Shown in pieces: positions 1 through 19,181 of a stretch of 56,750 nt of DNA. How positions within the stretch are numbered: the first letter of the stretch is position 1; every line of letters begins with the position of its first letter. This DNA comes from Zygnema cylindricum (lineage: Eukaryota; Streptophyta; Zygnematophyceae; Zygnematales; Zygnemataceae). Where the stretch lies: positions 1 through 56,750 of the forward strand of contig JBBHKE010001480.1 of the NCBI GenBank assembly GCA_037447655.1, in the 5' to 3' direction. The translations under genes were made by a program, and so were the position numbers. Below the pieces are notes generated by a model that made no database searches, was not told the DNA's origin, and was given only the letters and a program-made list of their open reading frames with translations.

Positions 1-342
1 TTTTTGACTTCAACCAATAACGAGCATAATCGCTTTTGTTCACCTTCTTGCTCTCCCCCATTATGATCGTCATGGTTTCTTACCTGTGGATCAGGGTTTC
101 TTGCTCCTTCATTACCAGGTAGTACCTTCTTCTAGTCACAGTACTTTACCTTGTGGATCTATGTTTCCTACGACCCAACTGCTAAGCAACAACTTCGTCT
201 CAAGGAATTGGTTTACCTTGGGATCTACAACTAAGCGAAAACACCATCGTCAATATCGGCGTTTTACCGTCGGATCTCTCACCTGTCTAGCCAACCAATC
301 TGATAAAAATCGCTCATTGGCACCTCCTTATGTTTTCTCCCT

Positions 343-495
343 GGTTTCTTCTCTTACAAGGTCGTGGGGGGCGATGATGGGGCTCGTGAGGTGATTCTAT
401 GTTCAGTACGAGAATCATGGTTTCTTCTCTTACAAGGTCGTGGGGGGCGATGATGGGGCTCGTGAGGTGATTCTATGTTCAGTACGAGAATCATG
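343..495. repeat. 76-bp tandem duplication, two copies
   Basis: Two head-to-tail copies of a 76-bp unit are visible. Each begins GGTTTCTTCTCTTACAAGG and ends with AGTACGAGAATCATG. The copies look almost identical, so the duplication is recent relative to the decayed surroundings. No gene function is inferred. Confidence 0.9.
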
Positions 496-849
496 ATTCT
501 CAGAGTTTCCTTTACACCCAGTCATTAACCTGAGTCTTTGGGTGTCCCTTCCTCTTTTCGCCGTGATGTTCATTTGGCCGTGTTGGTGAGCTTTCTCTGC
601 AAGTTAGGCCCTAGGCCCTCAAACTATTCACCCCTGTTCCTCTGCCTCCTTCTCCGAAAGTTGAGGTCCTTCAAGCATTCCATCCACCAGCTCCTATCCC
701 TTCGTCCCTTTTCGTCCATAAGATGGAGACGTACGAAAGTCGAATTATTGGTGGAGACACTTTCATTAACGGACTTGCCATTTCTCCCCATATTTCCGCA
801 GGAAGTTCATCCGGCATGGTTTATGTGATTTTTTGCGATGTCTTGCACT

Positions 850-2030
850 CGGACTCAGGTCTTCTTATCCTTTCAAATTTCCAAAGGGAATACTTTTCCC
901 AAGATTTGTGATCTCCTCATGACGTTCATCTTGTGCGAGTCATTAAGCCGAATGGAGGAACCCGCCCCATCTTGGTATTGTAACGATTAGTGGTTCGTGC
1001 CACTTGTATACAAAAAAGAACCTTTATTTAGCGATCACTTTTCACCTCATCATTTTGGGGCGGCTAGTCGAGGGGGAATTTGAGGTTGTGCTTCACAGTG
1101 TCCCGGATTTGGTATCTCCATCCGGATTCGTTTGTCCTTCATGTTGACGTTTCATTTGCCTTTATGACGATGGTTTGGAACGTTATTGTAGGTTACAACT
1201 ACCCCTTCCCTAATTGTCCACATTGTCCTTTTATTTTTTGACTAGTAGCCTCTCTTTCTCATTTGATACGGTTTGTTTTTTTCCTTTGCGAACGACACTC
1301 GTAAGGATGAACCTTTTGTTGGACCTTTATTCATCGTTGCTCATTGCAGCTCCCTTTGGGCTTCCGGCTACGTGTTCTTTTTTTGCCTCTTCCCTTCAAT
1401 GGCGCACGACACACATGTGATCGACCCTGTGGACCAGGTTGTTTTGGCTAACAATTTTTTTAAAGGTCATCTAGCATAACTTAACCTTTATGTTCAACCG
1501 TCCAATTGTGTTGCTTTGTCACTTTTTAATATCCCTCTTTTTCACTCCCCCTCATAATGTCTCAAACCACACTATATCCGGAGGCATTCCTACTTCGCTT
1601 GACTAATTTAGTGACCCAGTTTCTTGATTTTGCCCTTCATGCTTATTTGTCCCACGTGGACTACCTCCCCAACCTACTTAACCCTCGAACTTTGTATGCA
1701 CTCTTAATGAGGTGCTTCACCCACTACCTTTCCTACCTCACCTGCACTTCCCTTCGCGCCTCTACCTTTTTCTCGTCTCTTTCCTCCTTCCGTGATTGCC
1801 TAATAGACACCCTCCATCCTTAATTAGACCGTGGGCTTTTGGTCGCGAGTCCAGGGTTGCAAGTTTGTTTTCAAGCATCCAATCCTGTCTTTGGGGGGGT
1901 TTGAGTTTAGTATCTATCCACATGTGGCTATTGTTGCCTATCTGAGAAGTTGGTGCCTTGGTGCCTCCACGATTGTCTCTCGCTTTTTGGTTGGGGATAC
2001 TCTTTCTCTTACTGCCATCATCCTCTTTGT
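850..2030 (+). pseudogene. Degenerate reverse-transcriptase remnant
   Basis: Short stretches in shifting plus-strand frames resemble successive reverse-transcriptase blocks in the right order. There is a KPNGGTRPI-like block near 943-970, followed after a stop by RLVVRA. Next is HPDSFVLHVDV followed by AF near 1116-1160, resembling catalytic motif A. Then KDEPFVGPLF near 1303-1332 resembles the Q-G-D-P-L-G-P block. A possible relic of the Y-x-D-D block lies near 1950-1980 but is very weak. Stops and frameshifts separate the blocks, so no protein is made. The pattern suits a non-LTR or similar retroelement rather than the copia elements elsewhere here. Family assignment is uncertain; the call rests on motif order, not on an alignment. 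Confidence 0.45.
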
Positions 2031-3210
2031 TTCGGACAGTGTCTTCGACCATCATCCCTCGTTTTTTATACGGTGGCTTCTCTTTCCAGCAGTTTGTTTT
2101 CAAGGCAGCATGTTCTATTCCTCCCGTTCCTTTCGCGGACATGACGATTTTCTCCACCCTTATTATGAAGCCTGTCACTCAGTCCAAGAATTAATTGTTG
2201 GTAAGATTGTCACCACCATTTGATCGGACCTTCTTGTGGCGCTTCAATTGGATTCTCACGTTCTCGATTTTTCTCTTGCTAGGGCCTTGGTTTTGGAGCT
2301 TGTCTAATGGTTACACCTGTTCTTTCCTCACTACATTTCACGTTTGCTTAATTCACCACCCCCCACAAGTTCAGGCTTGGCCTCCCTCAACCACCTTCCT
2401 CTCTCCTTCCTTCCGCCTCTCTCCTTTGCTCGTACGACTGTGTCCTTCAAGCTTGATGGCTCCTATGGGGAAGAGTTGCATCAAGCACACGACATTGTTT
2501 GCGACACTATTGCAACTATTGCTTTTGAGGGTGGAAATTATGCTCGTTAGGAGATTTCACATATTGTCCCTCCACGACGGGTTAATGTTTTTTGCTTGTT
2601 AGTGCTCCTCTTGTTTTTGGAGACATTTTTTTGGCGAACTGTGTGCCTTAGTTACAATCGTGCCTCGGGCGGCTCAAAATTTTGGAGTTGTAACGAGTGA
2701 CGTTGCTTGGAAGAAAGATCGTTACTACGCGCATGACGGTTCTATGGATGACTTTTTTTTAAGGCGATCAATATATTTTGGTTGTTTGGGCGTTACTTTG
2801 GATGGCTTCTTCCGTACTTGTGGTCGACGACCTTTTGAGAGGAGGGAATCCATGGGAGCCCTCACCTTTCTATCCTCGTGTCTTTATTCTTTTTTTGTTA
2901 GTGTCTATGTATGGCTTCACAACATGTGCAAGCTTCATGATTCTTCGATCTGCTGTTGTGGTGAAGGATCGCTCATGTGTTGCACCGCCAGGCTTCGAGG
3001 CTCATTCTGTTGAGGGTTGCGTTGGTAGTGATGTTTTAATTTGCTGTTGGTTGTAGGTTTGGTGTTCTTTTCTATGTACTTTTTATTTTGCCCTTCTATG
3101 TGTTTTCGTTCCTTTCACGCTATTTTTCTTTTTCATTTTAGGTTTACTCCCTGTGTTCGGTTTTCTGTTTTTTTTTTTGACTGTTAGTTGCCTTCATTTC
3201 CGTGTAATAA
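2031..3210. other. Low-information, pyrimidine-rich stretch
   Basis: Many short overlapping reading frames occur, none resembling a known protein. It probably continues the decayed retroelement upstream. No intron-exon structure, RNA gene or terminal repeat could be recognised. Confidence 0.4.
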
Positions 3211-3392
3211 GATGGTTTACCATCGCGCTTTATTAATAAATTTCGTTTTTTGTAATAACCAAGAGAAAACCCCCTGTACTTCGATATTTTGCCATTGTCC
3301 TCTTTTATCAAGAGAATATCCCCCTGCTGGTAGTTTTTCAGTTTCGGCCATGCCACCCCTTTTGAATCCCCGGACTCAGATGGTTTACCATC
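3211..3392. repeat. Direct repeat carrying a short hairpin, two copies
   Basis: GATGGTTTACCATC, a 6-bp-arm hairpin with a TT loop, occurs at 3211-3224 and again at 3379-3392. Each is followed by a related CGYGCTTT sequence. The remaining 3393-4828 stretch is AT-rich with no supported gene. Confidence 0.6.
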
Positions 3393-4828
3393 GTGCTTTT
3401 AAATTTATCCTGCCACTCTATTTCAAACAGGCAATGATAGTAAGCCGTGCGGAAGACATTTGTGGAAATACAGCTATGTTTATATGGAGTGACTGCTGTG
3501 CTATGTCTGCCTTGACTTTTGGCGTTCTCTCTTAATTCCCAGTTTCTGAAATTACGCAAGCATCCATCTCTCGGGTACTTACCGTCATCTACACAATTGC
3601 ATGTAAATGATGTGCCTTTACAGTTGTTGTGCCTTTACATTGTCCACTGTTATTAGTGTTACTAGCACTGATTCAGTCGATACTTTTCTTGTCGGAGTAT
3701 CACAAACAAAGCTGCAGTAAGAAAGTAGTCAGCCATATAGCATTTCACTAAATTATTATTTTTGGCAATCATAGCGATGGGCAGCGAAGTTTAGTGCACC
3801 TTGCTTGTGTTAGAAGGTTTGTTGTTCTTTTCGACTGTTCAACCCTACATCCTTCCATTATGGTCTTGTCACTTAAGCCTATACCTTCTTTTTAACTTTA
3901 TCATAGTAATGTTCCTGATGACGATGATTTGGATTATGGCACTGACCCTATAAAAGGTTCCTTTTTTTGTACATGAAAATTTGGACAAACTTGCAGAAAA
4001 TATTACATGAAAAAGCTAAGAGAAACTTTCTAGTATTCAAACATGGTTTATCTTAAAGAACTTCCAAACGGTACTTCAAGTCATTAATTCCACTAATTCA
4101 TCATCATTACATATTCGTTTTCACCCCCTTGCTTCTTAGAAAATTGCTGTTTGGCACAACAATACATGGCTTCAAAACAAAATATGATTATTTATATTGA
4201 GCATGTGACAAAACTCTTTTAGCAGGCGCTAAATCCAGAATTTAGAAGTTCAACATTCCTAAATTTCAAAAACCTTGAAAGCTGTTATAAACTAAATAAT
4301 GATTCCACGGTTATATTTAAAGGAGAAAAAAAATGTCAAAATTGTGTTGAAGTTGTTCGACTTAAAAAGCATAACAATCCAACAAATAGTCAAAGATTTG
4401 AACATTCGTCAAGTATTGAGACATGATGTAAATCAAGTCAAGAATTGAAAGTAAAAAGCAAAAATAACTCTTAGCCCTCACATATAGCAAACTTTGAATA
4501 AGGAAATCCTCCAAAATCCTAACTTCATTGGTGCTTGGAAGGAACAAATTCATTCATACACCAATTTTAAATTAAGAAATTGTATAAATAAACTTCATTA
4601 GTGCTACTGGCATATTTCCGTTACTTCTTTTCCATGAGGGAGACAGCCATCTAAAACCGCACAACCACCTACATCTAAATTTAAAACTAGAAAAAAAATA
4701 AAATGATCATTTTTCATCTAAATTAATAACTCTAAATGTGACCAAAACAGTTTTTATCTCCTTCCTCACTCGTTACTGACACTAGGAATTCTGGCGAATA
4801 AAACTGTTCTGTTTAAGCCTTAAAGTTA

Positions 4829-6721
4829 CTATTTTGGGAAATTTGCAACCTTTTCTATGATACTTGTGACGACGTCTTCCATAACTTCAGGACTCGCAGC
4901 CGGGTCTGGAAGACCCCAATCTTCCACATTAGCTCCTTCAGGAGTAACAGGCAAACTCTCCTGCAATATTGACACATGGAAACCGTTGGACCGTTATTAG
5001 TAGACAATAATAATATAACGAAGTTGTTGATCAACTTGCTAACTGCCAAACAGGTAAACTGTACTTTTCTGTGAAATTGACACCATGTGATCGTAATTAG
5101 AGGACACTAAAAAGACGAAATAATTGTTAACTATATTGCTGACTTCCAAAAGGTAGACTATGCTATCCTGGAATGTTCAAACATGGAAACCATTGGACCG
5201 TTACTGAAAAAAACAAAAATGTTTGGCCAAACAAACAGGTAAGCTATACTTTCCTGTAAAATTGAAACGTGAAATTCATTGGAACGATATTAGAGGACAT
5301 AAAGAAAATAAAACAGAATTACAGAGAGTAAGATAAAAATGGTTAACCAGCTTGCTGATTACCAAAAGGGCAAAATAAACTGCTCATCGTTATTTTAGTT
5401 TAAGAATAATCGGAAATAATGAAGAATCAGAATCAATGTTTTAGTTAAAAGTTGAGTGTCAAAGCAATTTGCATTCCACACATTTAAATGATGTTTTTCA
5501 TATTATTTAAAAATATTACATCAAAAAATCCCTTGACCGAATTAGTTTTCTTTACTCTAATAGCAATACATAGTGTATTGGCCAACCATAGCGTTTCCCA
5601 TCTACAAAGACTCCATTTCTAAATGAAAAACATACCGTAAAAATCTCAAGGACAACAACTAACATAAATACATAGCATTTAAAAAGGCGATTTGCAAAAA
5701 ACATACCAAACATCCCATCATGATAATATAATCCCAACTGTTTGCAAGTCCACCGATTTCATCGTCAGCCACTCCCTGCAAAAACCATACCTCCAACATG
5801 TTATACAAGAAAACACAAAAAAAAGTACAAAAGGTACATAAAGACAAAACGGCAAAAATGTACATCTTCCTATTAGCTGCTTAAAACAAAAACACCCAAA
5901 AATAACTTATTTACTTGTTACGTCACTTAACAGACATCAAAACACAACAAAATAGAATCTGGTCGAACAATAAGAAACCTTTTTTTTTAAATGAAAACAG
6001 ATCATAATACAGAAGCGAGAGCCAACTTATGTGAGAAATTTACCTTAGAACGGAGACCTTCTGTGCTATATCCCCGTCTTTCAAGAGTGGCGGCCATTTT
6101 AGGGTTAATTACTCCTGCAGCATGCACTCCTGCGAATGGGAAAAAAAAGGAAAGGACAAAAATAAAACAGTCAACAGCAATTGCAGCAAAAAAGCATCAG
6201 AAAAACACAAAGTCACCCAGACAGAAGCATAAAGAAGGATTCCCACAACATCAAAAATACACATCGAAGTTCCACACCGTCAATATTGTTGTGGCTTAAC
6301 ACTTAAAAAAAATGTCGAACAGCAGAAAAAAAACACAAGAATAATATCATAAAAAGCAATATTACAAAAAATATGATGCGAGATTTATTTGAATTAGAAG
6401 AAAAATAGAAAAATCAGGAACAATGTAACGAATAAGTTAGCCTAAACTCTGATCCCATTTTCAAAGCCTCACATTAAAATTTTCACCAAAAAGTTAACAC
6501 AAAGAAAGAGGAGACAAAAAAAAAAAAATCCAATCTTCTCGGTAAAACAATATTTCAGTGAAAAAAAACTCTAAAATTCTTAAAACCATAAAACACACTG
6601 TAATCTCACCTGCACTGGCTACATAAAGGTCTGGCCTGTCTTTCCGGGCGACAGCTTCTGCCGCTATGGAACGATTGGAGTTGTGAGAGCAGACGAAGAT
6701 GACGCGCTTCGAAGGAGCCAT
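4829..6721 (-). CDS. Low-molecular-weight phosphatase / arsenate reductase-like protein, 4 exons
   Basis: Predicted exons on the minus strand are 6610-6721, 6044-6129, 5707-5775 and 4829-4960. All junctions are GT-AG, the phases join without a stop, and the product is 132 aa, a normal length for the family. The start ATG at 6719-6721 gives MAPSKRV and then the P-loop C-S-H-N-S-N-R-S (C-X5-R-S, about residues 11-18), the family's catalytic site. DYIIMMGC (about 81-88) and the WGLPDPA signature (about 103-109) follow, as in bacterial-type ArsC proteins. The family reduces arsenate or hydrolyses phosphomonoesters, normally in the cytosol. The position where thioredoxin-linked ArsC proteins often carry a second cysteine (MGC-x-x-C-P) reads LESLPV here, so the redox relay may differ. 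Coding potential is strong; the true substrate is unknown. Confidence 0.85.
4955..5400. repeat. Degenerate tandem repeat filling intron 3
   Basis: Intron 3 of the arsenate-reductase-like gene (4961-5706) contains about four decayed units of roughly 85-106 bp. Each starts with a CCTG-type run followed by AATATTGA/AAATTGA-like sequence and contains a GGACCGTTA/GGAACGATA block and a CAAACAGGTA/CAAAAGGTA block. The first unit overlaps the exon 4 acceptor, so the array seems to have grown from the intron-exon border. Confidence 0.6.
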
Positions 6722-7379
6722 GGCTGCTGGAAGCTGCAAAACCTTTTTAGGGTTTGTGATGTATTAACAAAGTTATGTTAAGAAACGAACGTTAAAAAGT
6801 ACGAACGTACTGAAAGAGGCTGCTGTAAATACCAGGGCTCAGTTAGCATTTAGCAACGTGGTGTAGGTGTTTTCTATCAGGGAAAAAATCGGGTAGATTG
6901 CTGGGAATTCGTACTTTTCCGACAAATTCGTACTTGTTTTTCTGTTTTTTTTTAAACATTTTCACGGAGAATCTTATTCTAACGGGGAATCTCTAAAAGA
7001 GGTACAGGAGTAAACATTGACCGTTAGATTATCTTTGTTTGAACATCCGCGAGCCCGCGAGGCAATCGTTCCACCCGGCCAGTAGATGACTACACTGAAC
7101 AGTACCGTCCTCAAGGAGGACAGTAGCCACCTGCAGCCCGTGTGCAAACGCTCTACTTGGATGATGGAGATAAGTGCCGCACCAATGAATTTTTTACACG
7201 TCGTAGAGACTCTGTGGTTTCAGACACGGTGGAGCAACCCACTAAAGATTCTTTGGCAGCGAATATCCTGTCACGCCTGCCTGTCTTTGACGCTCGTGGT
7301 TTGCACGCGCTGAATATTTTCTTCAGTTTAAGAGGGTAGTCCAGGTTTTAAAACCCTACCGCGTATAACTGCTACAATG
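6722..7379. other. 5' flank of the arsenate-reductase-like gene; no gene seen
   Basis: This is the upstream region of the minus-strand gene and presumably holds its promoter, but no clear TATA box or recognisable element was found. Two plus-strand frames of 65-75 codons (7086-7339) are open together. Neither resembles a known protein, so neither is called. Confidence 0.4.
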
Positions 7380-7926
7380 CATAGTTCAAAAGTAGGCGTT
7401 TTTATGGTAGGCCTTTTGGTAAGCGCACAAAACTTGGCACAAAACTCGCTGTGTGTGTGCGTTGTGCACACTCTTGTACGAACGTACGAATATGACGTAT
7501 GATCATAGTACAGCGCACGCCGCCGGACGATTTTTTTTAGCGAACTGACACAGAGTAGGATGACATTCCGCGGGAAAAAAAACCCGGAAAAAAAAAACGC
7601 AGACGTAAGTCCTATCGTAAGTTGTGTTATGGGCTTTTCATGTGATCTTCTTAGATCGCTACTTTGATCAGCGACCGTCCGATCTTCCAAATCTGACGGT
7701 TTAAAAAAAAATACCTCAAAACTCACGTAAAAATAAAAATTTGTCCGAATGTTTTTCAAAATTTAGACATGACGTTTAATTCTCTATCGATCGATGTGCA
7801 ACTCGACCCTGTTACTATTTTTTTTCATTTTGCGACCAATACAATATGGGTCTTAAGGCCATATTGTATGTTTTGTGTACAATAAGCATATAGTATGGGC
7901 CTACTTTCACCTACTTTTGAACTATG
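7380..7926. mobile_element. MITE family 2, long copy (TIR CATAGTTCAAAAGTAGG)
   Basis: The left end reads CATAGTTCAAAAGTAGG and the right end is its inverse (CCTACTTTTGAACTATG), enclosing 547 bp without a transposase. Internal sequence recurs in a 253-bp copy at 39377-39629 and a minus-oriented partial copy at 24390-24677. The 39.4-kb copy has an 8-bp target-site duplication, suggesting a hAT-type non-autonomous element. No clear target duplication is visible around this long copy. Confidence 0.75.
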
Positions 7927-9461
7927 GTTCAAAATGTAGCACCCTGTAATGTTGGCCGTACAATTATACAATTCCCTGATGGAACTTCACTCTAAATGGT
8001 GTTGTTTTCGGTAACTTTTGATTTTAGGAAACACTCACTCGAATTAGAGTGACAGGAACAAACCTGGTCGTTCATTACAAACAACAATTGATGAAGCTAT
8101 CATATTTCATTATTTTGTCTTTATTGTGATTGCCTTCGAGCACTCTCCAAAACTGCTTCTTCCTTTATTAGGGTGTGTCCCCATGTACTTGTAACTTAGC
8201 GAAATTACTTTGTATTTTAGCGCGGATCCGCCGGACCCGGTTTTCAAGTGTCCCTATGTCTATAATGACGAAATCGTAACTTACGCTTGTGACGATTGTA
8301 TACGTCGACAATATCTGTGACGGTTGTCAACGTCGACAATCTGTGGTCGCACGATATTTTTGTACCTGCGTGTGACGTCGCATGTCTTACCGTGACATTG
8401 TAGACGTACCGCCTTCCAGCCTGTGCAATTTCACGGTCGAAGATGAGGCGCTTTGCCTTCGCGTCTCCTGTCCGGTCGACGTGAAATGGCATCGGAATTT
8501 GAAGACCCCTGCAAAAAAAAAATCCGTACTAGACGAAAACGGACAAATCCAAACAAATTGTGTACTTGTATTTGTCGTATTGAACGCAAACGGACAAAAC
8601 ATAGCGAACTATGTACTTTTCTTTGTCCTTGGAAATCGTAGGATTTTTGTCGAAATTTACGGCACGCGCGAAAATATGTTCCTATTTGTTAATCGAAAAA
8701 ACCTAATTTTAAATCACATCGCGCATGTGTTTTAAAGATAAGGTTGAAGATGACGTTTTTTGTCGTCGAAGTGGGTCGAAAAGCACAAGACGACAACTTT
8801 TCGTACATCCTAAGTTCAGGGATGACGCAAATTGTACTCTACAAATTTGTGATTCCTTCGTACGGTTGCAACTTAGGCAGTACGGCGCTAAGTTTTACGG
8901 CAAAACGACAGGAAAAAACCCTTACTTATGCACATGGGGACACACCCTTAGTTTATCCTTTTCCCGTCATTATATTTCATTGTTTTGTATTTCTCTTATT
9001 TTTGTTTTTTTGTGTGAGATTTTCCTGTTTGGTTTTGCACTTTTGCCTGTTCCTTTCTTTTGTTTTATTTCAACGTACTCGATTGTTTTTACCATCATCC
9101 AATTTTAATAGCGCTAATTACCGAATACATCTAAAACATCTAAACTTATTATAATACTAAATAACAAAAGTAATGACACGTTACATGCAGTAATATGCAG
9201 ATTACTCAAACTTGTCACACTAAAAATGTTTCCACATTAACCCTAAGACTGAAAATCAGTCGAGTGGACTCTCTCAAACGAGCAATGTACGACAATAATG
9301 TACGACAGGGTTCAGATGTTCCGTACTAACTGCAATTACTTCCCGCTATGCTGTACACATACACACATCCATCCAAAAAGAAGAGAGAAGTTCTACGATT
9401 TTTGTCTCGTTAGCATAGACAACGTCAACGTATGTTTGAACCACCATTTTAATAATACACC
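7927..9461. other. Intergenic; short GACGT-containing repeats at 8260-8410
   Basis: No gene could be supported. Between about 8260 and 8410 there are several variants of TGTGACATTGTAGACGT (also TGTGACGATTGT and TGTGACGGTTGTCAACGTC). The same motif forms an array upstream of the secreted-protein genes at 25.3, 29.3, 39.3 and 45.1 kb. The rest is AT-rich with poly-A/T runs. Confidence 0.5.
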
Positions 9462-9600
9462 GAGTATCGCTATTAGTGTTGGTCATTTTTTCGCCACTTA
9501 AAACATCTTTTTTCTACACATATTTGTCCAATTTTCAACATGAAGACCGCCAATCGGAAGGTGACAATCATAGATTTTTTGACTTTTTTACGAAAACTAT
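9462..9600. mobile_element. MITE family 3, partial copy
   Basis: AATACACCGAGTATCGCTAT and the following CGCCACTT match one end of the complete family 3 element at 50491-50715. A block near 9545-9565 (CGCCAATCGGAAGGTGA) corresponds to internal sequence of that element in reverse. The second terminal repeat is missing. Confidence 0.6.
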
Positions 9601-9689
9601 GTAGTATTCGTTTGTTTCGTAGCTTTCGTAAATTTCGTACGTCTCACACTGTACGAAATTGTACGGACACTAAAAAAAAAAATCTTCAT

Positions 9690-10060
9690 TTGCGTGCGCG
9701 TATTTTTTGTGTCTTTCACTCCGTCTTCAGAAGGAAGCCGCCGTTGGAGACGCTGTAAATTCCGCCGCTCGTCGCTTGTTCGTTGCACTTTTCAGTTTTG
9801 CACCTTCGCTTCATTTTCGCGCGCGTATTTTTATCTGAGCGGCGAGCCGCGGAATTTATGGCGTCTCGCACGTGTAATTTATCTGAGCGGCGAGCGGCGG
9901 ATTTTATGGCATCTCCAACGGCGGCTTCCTTGAGCCGTTTTGCGTCATTTGCGCGCGCGTATTTTCATCTGTCCTCCACTCCGTCTTTAGAAGGAAGCCG
10001 TCGTTTGAGACACTGTAAATTCAGGCGCTCACCACGTGTTTGTTGCACTTTTCAGTTTTT
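9690..10060. repeat. Fold-back cluster of direct and inverted repeats
   Basis: A block (GAAGGAAGCCGCCGTTGGAG and following) appears forward near 9730-9780. It appears inverted near 9885-9935, again inverted in a shorter form near 9836-9866, and forward near 9990-10030. The forward copies share GCGCGCGTATTTT upstream and GTTGCACTTTTCAGTTTT downstream. The RNA or single strand could fold into long stems. It resembles a fold-back transposon remnant; no protein-coding capacity is claimed. Confidence 0.7.
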
Positions 10061-11407
10061 TAGGGTATTGAATATTGAAAAAAAATGTAATTTGAAAGTC
10101 CAAAAAAAGTACGAATTTTACCTACGAATTTTACCTACGAATTTTAAAAGTTTGAAATTGTTTTATGCGCGCTCCACGTAGTATTCGTTAGTTCACTCCG
10201 TGCATTTTAGGCGTATAGGACATCTATGGTGACAATCTTGGCTTCAATTGCCACCATAACATCCATAACCAGACAAGCGTGTACCAAAGAAAACATTAAC
10301 ACTAATGGCAATACACAATGTCCTATACTAATGTGAAATTAAGCTTCGTAAAAACTGGTGTCAGTAAACCATTTGGCTATGTGAAAAATGATAAAAGAAA
10401 AGGACAAAACGGAGGTCATAGTAAATGTAATGGTAATTTCTACTTTTTTTTTAACACCAGAGACAAAAAAATAAGATTGTATGAAATCCCACAGAGTTTA
10501 AAAACAACTTGTAACAAAGGGGAGAATCCAAAACATGTTGCAAAGAATGTTTATTATTGACAATGTAGAACTTGAACAATGTCCTTTTTAGAATGCGAGA
10601 TTTAGAATTCGAGGACAGCAGTTTCCTAGCTCTCTAATTCCATCCACACTATATCAAGTGTTTCCCTATCCTACCCGTTTCTACCAACGTACAGACTGAA
10701 TAATTTCTGCTCCTTTCCATATTTTCCTTTTCCTTTTTTCTTCTTTTTTCTTTTTTTATTTTTTTCTTTTTTACCTTTCTGTTTTGGGAGGAAGAAATTG
10801 TTAGAGAAAGACGAGACCTATTTTTTTTTGTTCTCTTAGACACGTCCGTCACAACCGCTGTATCTTGTCCTGACTGTCATCTCTCCTTAGATTAGAAACG
10901 AATAATAGTGGAGAAATGACAACCAGGACAATACCCCGTATATTCCCTCCACTTCCCCCCAGAAATGAATAAATCCCCATTCCATAAAAAAATATCCTAA
11001 ATAAATACAGGTATACACCTAAAGAAAACACCTCCATCTAAAACGATGAAATGACTAGAACAATTCGTCTAAAGCAAGTATGTATTCATATATTGAGTGC
11101 ATTTGGTACCACTCCATTGTTTGGAATTTCAATCTTCACTCTCCTCTCCCTTCCCTTCCCTTCTCTCCTTTCCTTTTTTTCTTCTTTCTCTAATTTTTGG
11201 TATCAACAATACGAACGATTAATAAACCTATTATCTCTTAAAAACAAACGACTACGAAGTTACAACAACCCCGAAAAACTCTCCTAGAACAATAACTATC
11301 CTAGACAACCGAGAGAGCTTTCCTACCAGTAATAAATCTTCCATTCCACATTCCACTTAAAAAGTATTTTTTGATGAAATTTTCCCACGTTCCTTTGTAT
11401 AGCATTC
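10061..11407. other. Intergenic; no gene seen
   Basis: AT-rich DNA between the fold-back cluster and the aspartate oxidase stop codon. A pyrimidine-rich stretch lies at about 10730-10800. No conserved protein, RNA gene or terminal repeat was recognised. The 3' untranslated region of the oxidase gene should lie just below 11408. Confidence 0.4.
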
Positions 11408-18422
<7,015 letters not shown>

Positions 18423-19181
18423 AGATTCAGACAAAACTACTGTCCGAATAGAGAGAGGAAAACAAAACAGTGGCAACAAAAAAAGTGCAGAAGAATAAAA
18501 CAGAAAAGCTTGGGAAATGAAGCTACGAAGCTTGGCAACTGCACATAAATGATTAGAATGGGAGTGTCTCAGTAATGAAGCTGTTGAGTACAGTGCCGAG
18601 ATCCAGTAGCAGTAAAAATTCGCACGTGGCAGCGTACGTACTCAGAGGTTCGGATTAGGTTTGAAAACGTTCGTTGGATCTACGTGGTAGGCAGCAGTTG
18701 GCAGGGCTGGTCGGTAGGGCACCTGGGAAAATCTTGCGGCGCAAATGTGGTCACAGAAGGTACGGTCCTGATTTACCGAAGCCCGTGCTGAACCCTGTGA
18801 CGTCACGCTGGCACGACGTCGGGGAAACGGACAGCGACGGAAGAACGGAGCGAGAAGTTTCTATGGAACGGACAGTCTGCATGCTCCTCGAACCTGCGGT
18901 CGGCGGCTACGGTACGCGCGAAGTTCCAGGACTACAGCCACGTGGCAATGAATAGGAGGTGCAGGAGGCTCCTCGTAAGCTTTGGGGTCCCGAAAGGGAA
19001 CCATCCAGGTCTGGACACGTAGGATGTGTCAGTTCATTGCTATTAATTCTGTGGCAGGCACTCGACGTTTTCGGAATTCGACTCCAAATTTAGAAAATGT
19101 ACGGTTCGAACGTGGAAAGGTTTTGGCTCGTGAAAATGAAGAAGCGGCAAGCAGTCCACTCGGATTCCGGTAAGACGTGGC

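Noticed and set aside
5552-5650. Possible extra exon (NGVFVDGKRYGW) between exons 3 and 4 of the arsenate-reductase-like gene
   Set aside because: The family motif joins correctly without it (MMGC directly before the ESLPVTP segment), and it has no matching splice sites.
7086-7339. Two overlapping open frames, one containing LYLDDG
   Set aside because: The LYLDDG resembles a reverse-transcriptase box only by chance; surrounding residues do not fit any family and no neighbouring motifs exist.
18674-18955. 93-codon plus-strand frame upstream of aspartate oxidase
   Set aside because: GC-rich promoter region; no recognisable domain, and composition alone explains the open frame.
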